DNA from: Stenotrophomonas oahuensis
Lineage (GTDB): Bacteria; Pseudomonadota; Gammaproteobacteria; Xanthomonadales; Xanthomonadaceae
NCBI RefSeq assembly: GCF_031834595.1
Contig: NZ_CP115541.1
Span: forward strand, 124,001 to 188,000
DNA length: 64,000 bases
Direction of reading: 5' to 3'
Shown: positions 23,865 through 33,777 of the stretch, piece by piece
Layout: the number at the start of each line of letters is the position of its first letter
Position numbering within the stretch: the first letter of the stretch is position 1
Translations under genes and position numbers: made by a program
Notes under the pieces: generated by a model
What the model saw: the letters and a program-made list of their open reading frames with translations, nothing else
What the model was told of the DNA's origin: nothing
Database searches by the model: none

Positions 23865-24144
23865 ATGCCTCCACCCGCTCCTTGAGCTTCTGGCCCGGAC
23901 GGAAGGTGACCACCGTACGGGCGGAAATCGGAATCTCCTCCCCGGTTTTCGGATTGCGACCCGGGCGCTGGTTCTTGCGCCGCAGGTCGAAATTGCCGAA
24001 GCCGGAAAGCTTCACCTGACGTCCCTGTTCCAATGCTTCACGCAGCACATCGAAAAACGCGTCGACAAATTCCTTGGCCTCGCGCTTGTTCAGACCGACT
24101 TCGTCGAACAGCTTTTCGGCCATCTCCGCCTTGGTCAATGCCAT
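23845..24144 (-). CDS. ihfA: Integration host factor subunit alpha
   Basis: A 99-residue HU-family DNA-bending protein. [20 protein letters not shown] and [20 protein letters not shown], followed by [20 protein letters not shown], match IHF-alpha; the Pro at the beta-arm tip (RPGRNPKTG) intercalates DNA. It lies after pheT, the standard gammaproteobacterial place. IHF is also a cofactor for lambda-type integrases such as the one in this window. Confidence 0.97.
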   Translation of the reverse strand: MALTKAEMAEKLFDEVGLNKREAKEFVDAFFDVLREALEQGRQVKLSGFGNFDLRRKNQRPGRNPKTGEEIPISARTVVTFRPGQKLKERVEAYAGSGQ

Positions 24145-24170
24145 TGCCTGCTACCCCCCATGCTTCCCGC

Positions 24171-26552
24171 TCATCCGCGGATCCGGGCGTGGTGTTCACG
24201 CTCCATGGCAGCCACCGCCTCGGTGACCACCGCGTCCACGTCGCGGTCCGTCAGAGTGCGCGACTTGTCCTGCAAAATCAAGCCCATAGCGAGACTCTTG
24301 AAACCGGGCTCGACGCCCTGCCCCACATACCGGTCAAACAGGGTCACCTGACGCAGCATCGGGCCGGCGGCCCGGCGCAGGGTGGCTTCCAGGTCGGCCC
24401 AAGCGGCACCCTCCGGGACCAGGAAGGCCAGGTCGCGACGCACCGAGGGGAAGCGGGACAGCTCGCTGGCACGCGGCAGCTCACGGGCGGCCAGCGGGGC
24501 GAGGTCCAGCTCGAAGGCATACACGTCCACGTCGATGTCCATGGCCTGGGCCAGGCGCGGGTGGATCTGACCGATCCAGCCGATGGTCTGGCCGTCGCGC
24601 AGCACCTCGGCCGAGCGGGCCGGATGGCCGTACGGACGGGTCGAGGGCACGAAGGTCAGCACGGCACCGGAGGCGGCGGCCAGCGACTCCAGGTCGCCCT
24701 TGAGGTCATGGAAGTCGACCTTGCGGGTGGCCAGGCCCCACTGCTGGGGATCAGCCTCGCCGCACACGGCCACGGCCACGCGGGTGGTTTCCATGGGAGC
24801 CGGACGGTCGTCGCCAGCCTGAGGGTGGAACACCCGGCCCAGCTCGAACAGGCGCACGCGACCCTGCTGGCGGGCGGCATTGCGGCCCAGGGTGGCCACC
24901 AGGCCCGGCAGCAGCGCCGGACGCATCACCGCCAGCTCGGCCGAGAGCGGGTTGGCCAGGGCCACCACGTTCTGATCCAGCTGCCAGCTGCCCAGCAGGG
25001 CGGCGTCGACGAAGGCGTAGTTGATGGTTTCCTGCAGGTCGCGGGCGACCAGCTGGCGGCGCGTGCTGAGCTCGTCCAGACGGGTTTCGCTGGGCATGGC
25101 CACGCGCGCGGCACCGCCGGGCAGCGTGGTCGGAATCTGCTCGTAGCCGTGAATGCGGGCCAGCTCTTCGATCAGGTCTTCTTCGATGGCGATGTCGAAG
25201 CGACGGCTCGGCGCGGTGACCTGCCAGCCTTCGCCGGCAGCGGCCACATCCATGCCCAGCGCGCGCAGGATGCGCTCGACGTCGGCATCGGCAATCTGGA
25301 TGCCGAGCACGCGCTGGATACGGGCGCGACGCAGGCTGATGACGGCGGCGACCGGAAGGTCGGCGGCGTTCACCGCTTCGGTCACCGGGGCCGGGGTACC
25401 GCCGGCCAGGTCCAGCACCAGGCGGGTGGCGTACTCGATGGCGGTGCGCGGCAACGCCGGGTCGACGCCACGCTCGAAGCGGTGGCCGGCGTCGGTGTGC
25501 AGGCCGAGCTTGCGGCCACGGCCCATGATGGCGGCCGGGGCGAAGTGCGCGGCCTCCAGGAACACGGCAGTGGTGTCGTCGGTGACGCGGGTGTCCCAGC
25601 CGCCCATCAGGCCGGCCAGACCGACCGGGCGGTCGGCGTCGGTGATGATCAGGAAGCTGTCATCCAGCGCGGCGTCGCGGCCGTCCAGCAGCTTGAGCTG
25701 TTCGCCAGCGCGCGAGCGGCGCACACCGATGCTGCCCTGCAGGGTGCCCAGGTCATAGGCGTGCATCGGCTGGCCCAGTTCCAGCATGACGTACTGGGTG
25801 ATGTCGACCAGCAGCGACACCGGACGCACGCCGCTGCGGCGCAGGCGCTCGGCCATCCACAGCGGGGTGGCGGCGCGCGGATTGACGCCCTCGATCACGC
25901 GGCCCAGGTAGCGCGGTGCTTCGGCACCGGCGTTGAGCGCGATCTGCAGTTCACGGTTGCCCACTGCGGCGACCGGTGCGGCGTTGAACGGCACCACTTC
26001 GCTGGCGCAAGCAGCAGCCACGTCGAAGGCAATGCCGCGCACGCTGAAGCAGTCGGCGCGGTTCGGGGTGAGCTTGATCTCGATGCTGGCGTCGGGCAGA
26101 CCGAGGTACTCGACCAGCGACTGGCCGACCGGGGCGTCATCGGGCAGTTCGAACAGGCCGGAGGCGTCGCTGTCCAGGCCCAGTTCCTTGGCCGAGCACA
26201 GCATGCCGTTGGAGTCCACGCCGCGCAGCTTGGCCGCCTTGATCAGGAAGTCACCGAACTTCGCACCGATCATCGCCAGCGGCGCAACCAGTCCGGCGCG
26301 GGCATTGGGAGCACCACAGACGATCTGCAGGTGCTCGCCCTGCCCGGCATCGACCTGGCAGATCTGCAGGCGGTCGGCTTCGGGGTGGCGTTCGGCCGAG
26401 ACGATGCGTGCCACCACGACGTGGTCGAGCTTTGCCCCGAGGTCGGTGACCTCTTCGACTTCCAGGCCGATGGCGGTCAGCACCGCGCTCAGTTCATCGC
26501 GCGAAACCGTGGTGGGGACGTGGCTGCGCAGCCAGTTTTCAGAGAATTTCAT
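24171..26552 (-). CDS. pheT: Phenylalanyl-tRNA synthetase beta subunit
   Basis: A 793-residue subunit of the heterotetrameric synthetase that charges tRNA-Phe. The N-terminal MKFSENWLRSHVPTTVS and tRNA-binding EMAP-like domain (VVVARIVSAERHPEADRLQI) are followed by B3/B4 editing modules, the B5 region and the C-terminal anticodon-binding domain (FPSVRRDLAFLVPEGAAWAD). Length is normal. It follows pheS by 10 nt. Confidence 0.98.
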   Translation of the reverse strand: MKFSENWLRSHVPTTVSRDELSAVLTAIGLEVEEVTDLGAKLDHVVVARIVSAERHPEADRLQICQVDAGQGEHLQIVCGAPNARAGLVAPLAMIGAKFGDFLIKAAKLRGVDSNGMLCSAKELGLDSDASGLFELPDDAPVGQSLVEYLGLPDASIEIKLTPNRADCFSVRGIAFDVAAACASEVVPFNAAPVAAVGNRELQIALNAGAEAPRYLGRVIEGVNPRAATPLWMAERLRRSGVRPVSLLVDITQYVMLELGQPMHAYDLGTLQGSIGVRRSRAGEQLKLLDGRDAALDDSFLIITDADRPVGLAGLMGGWDTRVTDDTTAVFLEAAHFAPAAIMGRGRKLGLHTDAGHRFERGVDPALPRTAIEYATRLVLDLAGGTPAPVTEAVNAADLPVAAVISLRRARIQRVLGIQIADADVERILRALGMDVAAAGEGWQVTAPSRRFDIAIEEDLIEELARIHGYEQIPTTLPGGAARVAMPSETRLDELSTRRQLVARDLQETINYAFVDAALLGSWQLDQNVVALANPLSAELAVMRPALLPGLVATLGRNAARQQGRVRLFELGRVFHPQAGDDRPAPMETTRVAVAVCGEADPQQWGLATRKVDFHDLKGDLESLAAASGAVLTFVPSTRPYGHPARSAEVLRDGQTIGWIGQIHPRLAQAMDIDVDVYAFELDLAPLAARELPRASELSRFPSVRRDLAFLVPEGAAWADLEATLRRAAGPMLRQVTLFDRYVGQGVEPGFKSLAMGLILQDKSRTLTDRDVDAVVTEAVAAMEREHHARIRG

Positions 26553-26562
26553 GGATCACCGC

Positions 26563-27666
<1,104 letters not shown>

Positions 27667-27712
27667 TTACCCACAGCCGTTGCGCGTGAACGGCAACGGC
27701 AGGGGAATGGAC

Positions 27713-28072
27713 TTATGCCGCCAGTGCGCCCTTGGCCTTTTCAGCCAGTGCCGCAAAACCGGCAGCGTCGTGCACGGCGATGTCAGCCAGAACCTTACGG
27801 TCCAGGGTGATGCCAGCCTTCAGCAGGCCGTTCATGAAGCGGCTGTAGCTCAGGCCGTTGATGCGGGCAGCCGCATTGATACGGGTGATCCACAGCGAAC
27901 GGAAGTTGCGCTTCTTCTGCTTACGGCCGATGTAGGCGTACTGCTGTGCCTTGATGACGGCCTGCTTGGCAACGCGGAAGACCTTGCGGCGTGCGTTGTA
28001 GTAACCCTTGGCAAGGGTCAGGATTTTCTTGTGGCGGCGACGTGCCTGTACACCACGCTTTACTCGAGCCAT
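27713..28072 (-). CDS. rplT: 50S ribosomal protein L20
   Basis: A 119-residue basic protein ([40 protein letters not shown]) matching L20 in length and sequence. It binds 23S rRNA early in 50S assembly. It follows rpmI by 10 nt in the infC-rpmI-rplT cluster. Confidence 0.98.
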
Positions 28073-28082
28073 GGTTCAGTCC

Positions 28083-28280
28083 TCAGAGGTAGGGAAGCAT
28101 ACGGGTCAAACGGCCTGCGTCTTCTGCGCGGACGTGGTTCGTCTGACGCAGGTTACGCTTCCGCTTGGTCGCTTTCTTCGTGAGGATGTGGCTGCGGTTG
28201 GCGTGGCCAGCCTTGAACTTGCCGGAGGCGGTCTTGCGGAAACGCTTGGCCGCCGCCCGGTTGGTCTTGATCTTGGGCAT
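28083..28280 (-). CDS. rpmI: 50S ribosomal protein L35
   Basis: A 65-residue basic protein ([20 protein letters not shown]) typical of L35. AAGGAC precedes the ATG. The 217-nt space from infC holds a GGGGGCG/CGCCCCC hairpin at 28474-28490 just after the infC stop, and could carry ribosomal-protein autoregulation, which I cannot confirm. Confidence 0.97.
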   Translation of the reverse strand: MPKIKTNRAAAKRFRKTASGKFKAGHANRSHILTKKATKRKRNLRQTNHVRAEDAGRLTRMLPYL

Positions 28281-28497
28281 TGCTATGTCCTTGATGATGT
28301 TTTTTTACTGACCAGGGCGGTGGCTGTGCCACGCTTTCCGTCCGTGCCCTTGCCTGCTTTTAAGCCAGATTCCCCGATGGGAACCCGGCGGGTCCTTCAC
28401 CCCGAAATACGGGGCCGCCCATTATGCACGACCCTTGGGAGGGATGCAAATGGTTGATTTGGGTGGGATTGGGGGCGTGCCGCCCCCGTTCATCCGG

Positions 28498-29022
28498 TTA
28501 TTTCTTCTTCGGCGCGATCATCATGACCATCTGACGCCCTTCCAGACGCGGACGGGACTCGATCACGATGTCCTCGCCCAGATCGGCTTCGATCCGGTTG
28601 GCCATTTCGCGACCCAGTTCCTGATGGCTCATTTCACGGCCACGGAAGCGGATGTTGACCTTGATCTTGTCACCTTCTTCCAGGAACCCGCGCATCTTGC
28701 GCAGCTTGATCTGGTAGTCGCCTTCGTCGGTGACCGGTCGGAACTTCACTTCCTTGATTTCGACCTGCTTGGTCTTCTTCTTGGCCTCGTTGGCCTTCTT
28801 CTGCGCTTCGAACTTGAACTTGCCGAAATCCATGATCTTGCAGACCGGCGGATCGGCCTGCGGCTGGATTTCGACCAGGTCCAGGCCTTCATCTTCGGCC
28901 ATGGACAGCGCTTCGTCGCGCGACAACACGCCAATCATTTCACCGTCACTGCCGATCACGCGGACGCGCGGCACACGGATTTCCTGATTCTTGCGGTTCT
29001 GTTTGTTGTCAGGGGTACTGAT
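28498..29022 (-). CDS. infC: Translation initiation factor IF-3 (non-AUG start)
   Basis: A 174-residue factor: [20 protein letters not shown] (N-domain), a lysine-rich linker helix ([20 protein letters not shown]) and the C-domain [19 protein letters not shown]. The start is taken as ATC at 29022, with GGGAG 8 nt upstream; the protein then begins (M)[10 protein letters not shown]. In-frame ATGs further upstream at 29070 and 29061 precede the ribosome site and are unlikely. Rare starts let IF-3 repress its own mRNA, a known family trait. Confidence 0.92.
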   Translation of the reverse strand: MSTPDNKQNRKNQEIRVPRVRVIGSDGEMIGVLSRDEALSMAEDEGLDLVEIQPQADPPVCKIMDFGKFKFEAQKKANEAKKKTKQVEIKEVKFRPVTDEGDYQIKLRKMRGFLEEGDKIKVNIRFRGREMSHQELGREMANRIEADLGEDIVIESRPRLEGRQMVMMIAPKKK

Positions 29023-29044
29023 ATTGCAATCTCCCAGAGGAATC

Positions 29045-29084
29045 AAACCGGCCCCGGACATAGCGTCCATAGGGCCGGGACTTG
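29045..29084 (-). promoter_or_regulatory. Hairpin in the thrS-infC junction
   Basis: CCGGCCC and GGGGCCGG arms form a strong hairpin between the thrS stop and the infC ribosome site, without a T-run. It may shape translation or processing at infC. Confidence 0.4.
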
Positions 29085-29085
29085 T

Positions 29086-30990
29086 TTATACAGACTGTTC
29101 TGCCTGCAACCGCTCGATGAAGGCCTGGACGGACATGCTGCCCAGATCCTCGCCGGAGCGCGTACGCACGGCAACGGCGCCGTTTTCCTTCTCCCGGTCG
29201 CCCACCACCAGCAGGTACGGGACCCGCTGCAGCGTATGCTCGCGAATCTTATAGCCGATCTTCTCGTTGCGCAAATCGGCGTTCACGCGGAAGCCTTGAT
29301 CCGCAAGGGTTTTGCGGACCTCACTTACGTATTCAGCCTGGGCGTCGGTGATATTGGCCACCACCACCTGGGTCGGGGCCAGCCAGGCCGGGAACTGGCC
29401 GGCATGGTGCTCGATCAGGATGCCGATGAAGCGCTCCATCGAGCCGACGATGGCCCGGTGCAGCATGACCGGGTGCTTTTTCTGGCTGTTTTCGTCCACG
29501 TACTCCGCGCCCAGGCGGCCCGGCATCATGAAGTCGACCTGCATGGTGCCCAGCTGCCAGGTACGGCCGATGGCGTCCTTCAGGTGGTACTCGATCTTCG
29601 GGCCGTAGAAGGCACCCTCGCCCGGCAGCTCCTGCCATTCCACGCCGCAGCTCGCCAGGGCCGAGCGCAGCGCGCCTTCAGCCTTGTCCCAGGTGGCGTC
29701 GTCGCCCAGGCGCGACTCCGGGCGCAGCGCGATCTTGATCTGGATCTCGTCGAAGCCGAAGTGCTTGTAAACCGCCAGCGCCTGCTGGTGGAACGCAGTC
29801 ACTTCCGATTCGATCTGCGACTCGGTGCAGAACACGTGGCCGTCGTCCTGGGTGAAGCCACGCACGCGCAGGATGCCGTGCAGCGCGCCGGACGGCTCGT
29901 TGCGGTGGCAGGAACCAAATTCACCGTAGCGGATCGGCAGGTCGCGATAGCTGTGCAGGCCCTGGTTGAACACCTGGACGTGGCCCGGGCAGTTCATCGG
30001 CTTGACCGCGTAGGTGCGCTTCTCCGATTCGGTGAAGAACATGTTCTCCTTGTAGTTGTCCCAGTGGCCGGACTTCTGCCACAGCGACACGTCCAGGATC
30101 TGCGGGCAGCGCACTTCGCCGTAGCCGCTGTTGCGGTACACCTTGCGCATGTACTGCTCGACCACCTGCCACAGCGCCCAGCCCTTCGGGTGCCAGAACA
30201 CCAGACCCGGGGCTTCTTCCTGCAGGTGGAACAGGTCCTGCTGCTTGCCGATGCGGCGGTGGTCGCGCATTTCTGCTTCTTCGATGCGCTTGATGTACGC
30301 CTCAAGCTGCTTCTTGTCGGCCCAGGCGGTGCCGTAGATGCGCTGCAGCTGCTCGTTCTGCGCGTCGCCACGCCAGTACGCACCGGAAATGCGGGTCAGC
30401 TTGAAGGCCTTCAGGAAGCGCGTGTTGGGCACGTGCGGACCGCGGCACATGTCCACGTATTCCTGGTGGTAGTACATGCCCATGGCCTGGATGTCGTCGG
30501 ACATGTCCTCGATCAGGCGCAGCTTGTAGTCCTCGCCACGGGCCTTGAAGATTTCGATCACTTCCGCGCGCGGCGTCATCTTCTTGATGACGTCGTAATC
30601 CTGCGCGATCAGCTCGCCCATGCGCTTTTCAATGGCGGCCATGTCATCCGGGGTGAACGGACGCTCGGAGTAGATGTCGTAGTAGAAGCCTTCGGCAATG
30701 ACCGGGCCGATGACCATCTTCACGTCCGGGTACAGCTGCTTGACCGCATGGCCGACCAGGTGGGCGCAGGAGTGGCGGATGATCTCCACGCCCTCCTCGT
30801 CCTTGGCGGTGATGATGCGCAGGCTGGCATCGCGGTCGATGACGTCGCTGGCGTCCACCAGCACGCCATCAACGGAACCGGCGATGGTGGCCTTGGCCAG
30901 GCCGGCACCGATGGACTGGGCCACGTCCATGACGCTGACGGGGTGTTCGAATTCACGGCGGCTGCCGTCGGGGAGCGTGATCGCGATCAT
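29086..30990 (-). CDS. thrS: Threonyl-tRNA synthetase
   Basis: A 634-residue class II synthetase. TGS domain ([20 protein letters not shown]), the editing domain with [17 protein letters not shown] near residue 75, the catalytic core ([39 protein letters not shown]) and the C-terminal anticodon-binding domain ([20 protein letters not shown]) are complete. ATG 30990 is chosen because an upstream extension covers a terminator. It starts the thrS-infC-rpmI-rplT cluster, and the leader suggests attenuation control. Confidence 0.98.
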   Translation of the reverse strand: MIAITLPDGSRREFEHPVSVMDVAQSIGAGLAKATIAGSVDGVLVDASDVIDRDASLRIITAKDEEGVEIIRHSCAHLVGHAVKQLYPDVKMVIGPVIAEGFYYDIYSERPFTPDDMAAIEKRMGELIAQDYDVIKKMTPRAEVIEIFKARGEDYKLRLIEDMSDDIQAMGMYYHQEYVDMCRGPHVPNTRFLKAFKLTRISGAYWRGDAQNEQLQRIYGTAWADKKQLEAYIKRIEEAEMRDHRRIGKQQDLFHLQEEAPGLVFWHPKGWALWQVVEQYMRKVYRNSGYGEVRCPQILDVSLWQKSGHWDNYKENMFFTESEKRTYAVKPMNCPGHVQVFNQGLHSYRDLPIRYGEFGSCHRNEPSGALHGILRVRGFTQDDGHVFCTESQIESEVTAFHQQALAVYKHFGFDEIQIKIALRPESRLGDDATWDKAEGALRSALASCGVEWQELPGEGAFYGPKIEYHLKDAIGRTWQLGTMQVDFMMPGRLGAEYVDENSQKKHPVMLHRAIVGSMERFIGILIEHHAGQFPAWLAPTQVVVANITDAQAEYVSEVRKTLADQGFRVNADLRNEKIGYKIREHTLQRVPYLLVVGDREKENGAVAVRTRSGEDLGSMSVQAFIERLQAEQSV

Positions 30991-31008
30991 GTCTTTGGGA
31001 TACGTAGA

Positions 31009-31034
31009 TAAAAGAAAAGCGCCACGAAGGCGCC
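31009..31034 (-). terminator. Intrinsic terminator in the thrS leader (attenuator candidate)
   Basis: Leftward GCGCC-TTCGT-GGCGC hairpin followed by TTTTCTTTT, ending only about 19 nt before the thrS ATG. A terminator in this place makes sense only as a regulated attenuator. Confidence 0.65.
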
Positions 31035-31058
31035 TGGGCAAGGGGCCGTCGGGGGACG

Positions 31059-31085
31059 TCAGCAGTGGGCGGTGGTAGTGCTCAT
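31059..31085 (-). CDS. Putative threonine-rich leader peptide of thrS
   Basis: ATG AGC ACT ACC ACC GCC CAC TGC TGA encodes MSTTTAHC, with three consecutive Thr codons, about 25 nt before the terminator hairpin. The arrangement matches classical ribosome-mediated attenuation: stalling at Thr codons when charged tRNA-Thr is scarce would favour read-through into thrS. No good ribosome site is visible, so translation is uncertain. E. coli thrS is controlled differently, so this would be a lineage-specific solution. Confidence 0.4.
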   Translation of the reverse strand: MSTTTAHC

Positions 31086-31173
31086 GTCGCACGCTGGGCC
31101 GGCGCGTTGGCGCGGGCCACCTTGTTGCCTTGAATGGGATGGGGTGATCTTAAACCAAACCGGGACTTGGCAG

Positions 31174-31195
31174 GTAGAGCCGGGCTTGCCCGGCT
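31174..31195. repeat. SMAG-like GTAG palindrome
   Basis: GTAGAGCCGGGCTTGCCCGG plus CT: a GTAG terminus followed by an AGCCGGGC/GCCCGGCT hairpin. The same unit recurs inverted at 49395 and 50549. It lies in the divergent spacer between thrS and the DUF3325 gene. Confidence 0.8.
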
Positions 31196-31293
31196 GAATA
31201 CGCGCCTGTGGCAGATGAAAACAGCAATGATTACCATGCGCAGCTTATGCCCCGCCGCGCTTCCCACGAGTTACCCCGCATGAGCCTGCCCGA

Positions 31294-31590
31294 ATGAGCG
31301 CCGATACCCTGGCCACGCTGTACTGCGTGCTGGCCGGCGGCGCGTCCGCGTTCTCCGCGCTGGCCTTCTACGCCGCCTCCCCGCACTGCCGCTGGCCGCG
31401 CCTGCGTCGTGCTGGCCGAATGGGCCGGCAGATCGGCCTGGTCGCCTTTGCAACCGCGCTGTGGCTGTGGATGGGCCAGCTCGGGCTGGCCACGGGGCTG
31501 TGCGTGACACTGGGTGGCTGGATGCTGACCGCGCTGGTGCTGCCCTATCTGGCGGCCCGGACGCGCCCGGACGCGGAGGCACGCCGCTGA
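31294..31590 (+). CDS. DUF3325-like inner-membrane protein
   Basis: A 98-residue protein with three hydrophobic segments (LATLYCVLAGGASAFSALAF; IGLVAFATALWLWMGQLGLA; LCVTLGGWMLTALVLPYLAA). It resembles the DUF3325 proteins that accompany PepSY membrane proteins near siderophore receptors. It begins a three-gene rightward operon and overlaps the next gene (TGATG). Role unknown; an accessory part in iron uptake is an inference from context. Confidence 0.7.
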   Translation: MSADTLATLYCVLAGGASAFSALAFYAASPHCRWPRLRRAGRMGRQIGLVAFATALWLWMGQLGLATGLCVTLGGWMLTALVLPYLAARTRPDAEARR

Positions 31591-31853
31591 TGTGGGCACG
31601 TGCACTGGCCGGCCTGTTGGCCGGCTTCTTCGTCGCCGCGGCTGCGGCCGGCCTGGTTGCCTGGCTGCCGCCGGGCCCCTGGCAGAGCGCCATCGTGGCC
31701 AGCATGATCGCCTTCATTCCGTTCTGGATGCTGGCGGCGCTGTGGGCGTTCGCGTTCCGCAACGGGTTGCGTGCGTGGGCGGGGCTCAGCGCCGCTGCCG
31801 CGCTGGGCTTTGGACTCCTGTGGCTGCTGCGCGGCCTCCAATGGGTGCAGTGA
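31590..31853 (+). CDS. DUF3649-like inner-membrane protein
   Basis: An 87-residue protein with three hydrophobic segments (LAGLLAGFFVAAAAAGLVAW; SAIVASMIAFIPFWMLAALW; AWAGLSAAAALGFGLLWLLR). Length and the F-I-P-F-x-x-L-x-A-x-W-A motif agree with DUF3649, a usual partner of DUF3325 and PepSY proteins. Start overlaps the previous stop by one base. Confidence 0.7.
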   Translation: MWARALAGLLAGFFVAAAAAGLVAWLPPGPWQSAIVASMIAFIPFWMLAALWAFAFRNGLRAWAGLSAAAALGFGLLWLLRGLQWVQ

Positions 31854-31863
31854 GGCCCGACCA

Positions 31864-33429
31864 ATGAAATTCAGCTCGCTCACCCTGCGCACCTTCACCA
31901 CCCTGCATACCTGGGTCGGCCTTGTAGCCGGCTTCGCCCTGTTCGTGGCGTTCTATGCCGGGGCCATCACCGTGTTCCACCACGACCTGCCGTTATGGCA
32001 GTCGCCGCAGGGCATGTCGCAACCGGCACAGACGCTGGATGACGCGCAGCGCCTGCTGGATGGCGTGCTGGAAAAACATCCGGATGCACGCAAGCACATC
32101 GGCATGACCTTCCCCGGCGCGGAAACGCCGCAGTCGGTGGCGTACTGGCAGAACGCACAGGGCACCTGGCTGTTCGCGTGGGCCGATCACGTCGATGGCA
32201 GCCCTACCCCGCCGCAGGCCGGGCTGGCCGAGCTGGTGAACGAACTGCACTACACCCTGGGCCTGCCGGTGGCCGGCATCTATCTGATGGGCGTGGTGAG
32301 CCTGCTGTACGGCCTGGCGCTGTTCTCGGGTCTGGTGATCCACCTGCCCAAGCTGCTGGGCGACCTGTTTGCGTTGCGCCCCAGCCGCAACTTCAAACAG
32401 ATGTGGCAGGACGCGCACAACGTGATCGGCGTGCTCAGCCTGCCGTTCCACCTGCTGTTCGCGGTGACCGGTGCCCTGCTCTGTCTGGTGTTCCTGCAGC
32501 TGGCCGCACTGAACCCGCTGATCTATGACGGCAAGCTGATGCACGCGTTGCCGGCGGCGATGGACACTGCACCGATCCGCGCGCCGGCCAACGAGGCGGT
32601 ACGCCCCGGCAGCCTGGCGATGCTGCATGCACGTTCGATTGCGGTCGCCAATGAAATGGGCCAGGCCGAGTTCGAGCCCGCTTACCTGAAGCTGGCCAAC
32701 GCTGGCGATGCCAACGCCACCATCGAGATCACCGGTGACGGCGGCAAGGCGCTGGGCCCGTTGGGTGCGGTAGCGATGGACGCCAACACCGGCGAGGTGC
32801 TGCACACGCAGTTGCCGGGCCAGCGCGATGCCAACCACGCGACCCTGGCGGCCGCCTATGCGCTGCACTTCGGCGAGTTCGGCAACGGACTGGTGCCGTG
32901 GCTGTACTTTGCGCTTGGGCTGGGCGGTGCGTTCCTGTTCTACTCCGGCAACCTTTTGTGGATCGAGTCGCGGCGCAAGCGGCGCCAGCAGGTCCAAGGC
33001 CGGGCGCAGATCAACATGGCGCGGGCCACCGTTGGCGTGTGCATCGGCCTGTGCGTGGCGGTGTCGGCGGCGTTTGTGAGCGTGCAGGTGCTGGAGCATC
33101 TGGCTCCGGCCCACGCCGAGACCGGCATGCGCTGGACCTGCTTCGTGGTCTGGGGTGGTTGCGCGCTGTGGGCGGCGCTGCGTGCGCCGGCCAAGGCAGC
33201 AGTGGAGCTGCTGTGGGCGGCGGCCATCGTGACCGCACTGGTGCCGGTGGCGCATGGTGCAATGAGCGGGCTATGGCTGTGGACCAGCGCGCAGCACGGG
33301 TACTGGCCACTGTTCTGGGTGGATGGCGTCGCCCTGGCGATGGCGGTCGGGTTTGCGGCGATGGCACGGGCCACGCGTAAGCGCGCCCTGCATGGCGATC
33401 CGAACAGCGTGTGGGCCATCGCGCGGTGA
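31864..33429 (+). CDS. PepSY-associated transmembrane protein, iron-uptake type
   Basis: A 521-residue protein. It opens with MKFSSLTLRTFTTLHTWVGL, where the helix with a conserved His is typical of the PepSY_TM family, followed by FALFVAFYAGAITVFHHDLP. A periplasmic PepSY-like region follows, then HNVIGVLSLPFHLLFAVTGA and several C-terminal membrane helices. Members are often iron-regulated and may handle siderophore iron reduction at the inner membrane. No Fur box was identified in the short upstream region. ATG 31864 is used because an upstream start overlaps the preceding gene. Confidence 0.85.
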   Translation: MKFSSLTLRTFTTLHTWVGLVAGFALFVAFYAGAITVFHHDLPLWQSPQGMSQPAQTLDDAQRLLDGVLEKHPDARKHIGMTFPGAETPQSVAYWQNAQGTWLFAWADHVDGSPTPPQAGLAELVNELHYTLGLPVAGIYLMGVVSLLYGLALFSGLVIHLPKLLGDLFALRPSRNFKQMWQDAHNVIGVLSLPFHLLFAVTGALLCLVFLQLAALNPLIYDGKLMHALPAAMDTAPIRAPANEAVRPGSLAMLHARSIAVANEMGQAEFEPAYLKLANAGDANATIEITGDGGKALGPLGAVAMDANTGEVLHTQLPGQRDANHATLAAAYALHFGEFGNGLVPWLYFALGLGGAFLFYSGNLLWIESRRKRRQQVQGRAQINMARATVGVCIGLCVAVSAAFVSVQVLEHLAPAHAETGMRWTCFVVWGGCALWAALRAPAKAAVELLWAAAIVTALVPVAHGAMSGLWLWTSAQHGYWPLFWVDGVALAMAVGFAAMARATRKRALHGDPNSVWAIAR

Positions 33430-33463
33430 CAGGCGACGACACGCATGGCGTGTCGCTACGCGG

Positions 33464-33546
33464 ATGCCGGGCCCATGCGCGGATGATCGATCGCGCGTGA
33501 TGCCGGGCCATGCGCGGATGATCGATCGCGCGTGATGCCGGGGCGG
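33464..33546. repeat. Tandem repeat, two 35-36 bp units plus a partial copy
   Basis: Units begin ATGCCGGGC at 33464 and 33500 and differ by one base in length; a third copy starts at 33535. Each contains GATGATCGATCGCGCG. It directly abuts the SMAG composite at 33546. The gap 33430-33777 holds only these repeats. Confidence 0.85.
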
Positions 33547-33688
33547 TAGAGTCGGTCGATAGACGACTGCCGACAGGAATCCAACGCCCGGGAACGCATG
33601 ACCGGGGATCGGAGAGGTTTGCCCGACAGGGTCCATGCGTCAATGCGCCGATCACCGTTATCGGCAGTCGTCTATCGACCGACTCTAC
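33546..33688. repeat. Composite SMAG-like inverted repeat, left of the chitinase gene
   Basis: Arms of about 30 bp (33546-33575 and 33659-33688) begin with GTAGAGTCGGTCGATAGACG and are inverse complements with two mismatches, enclosing about 83 bp. Each arm is itself palindromic (GTCGGTCGATAGACGAC). The GTAG ends fit SMAG elements. It may act as a transcript-end stabiliser of the PepSY operon. Confidence 0.85.
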
Positions 33689-33777
33689 CGCCACCCATCC
33701 CGTGCGTTCCGTCCATCCCCGCCCATTCGCACGCTGGTTCACCCGCCCGCACAGACAGCGAACAGCGCCCCCTTCCC

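Noticed and set aside
29023..29070. In-frame ATG starts for infC upstream of 29022
   Set aside because: They precede the ribosome site and would translate through the hairpin region; family N-termini fit the ATC start.
28435..31011. Long rightward open frame opposite thrS and infC
   Set aside because: Antisense shadow of core genes with strong homology on the other strand.
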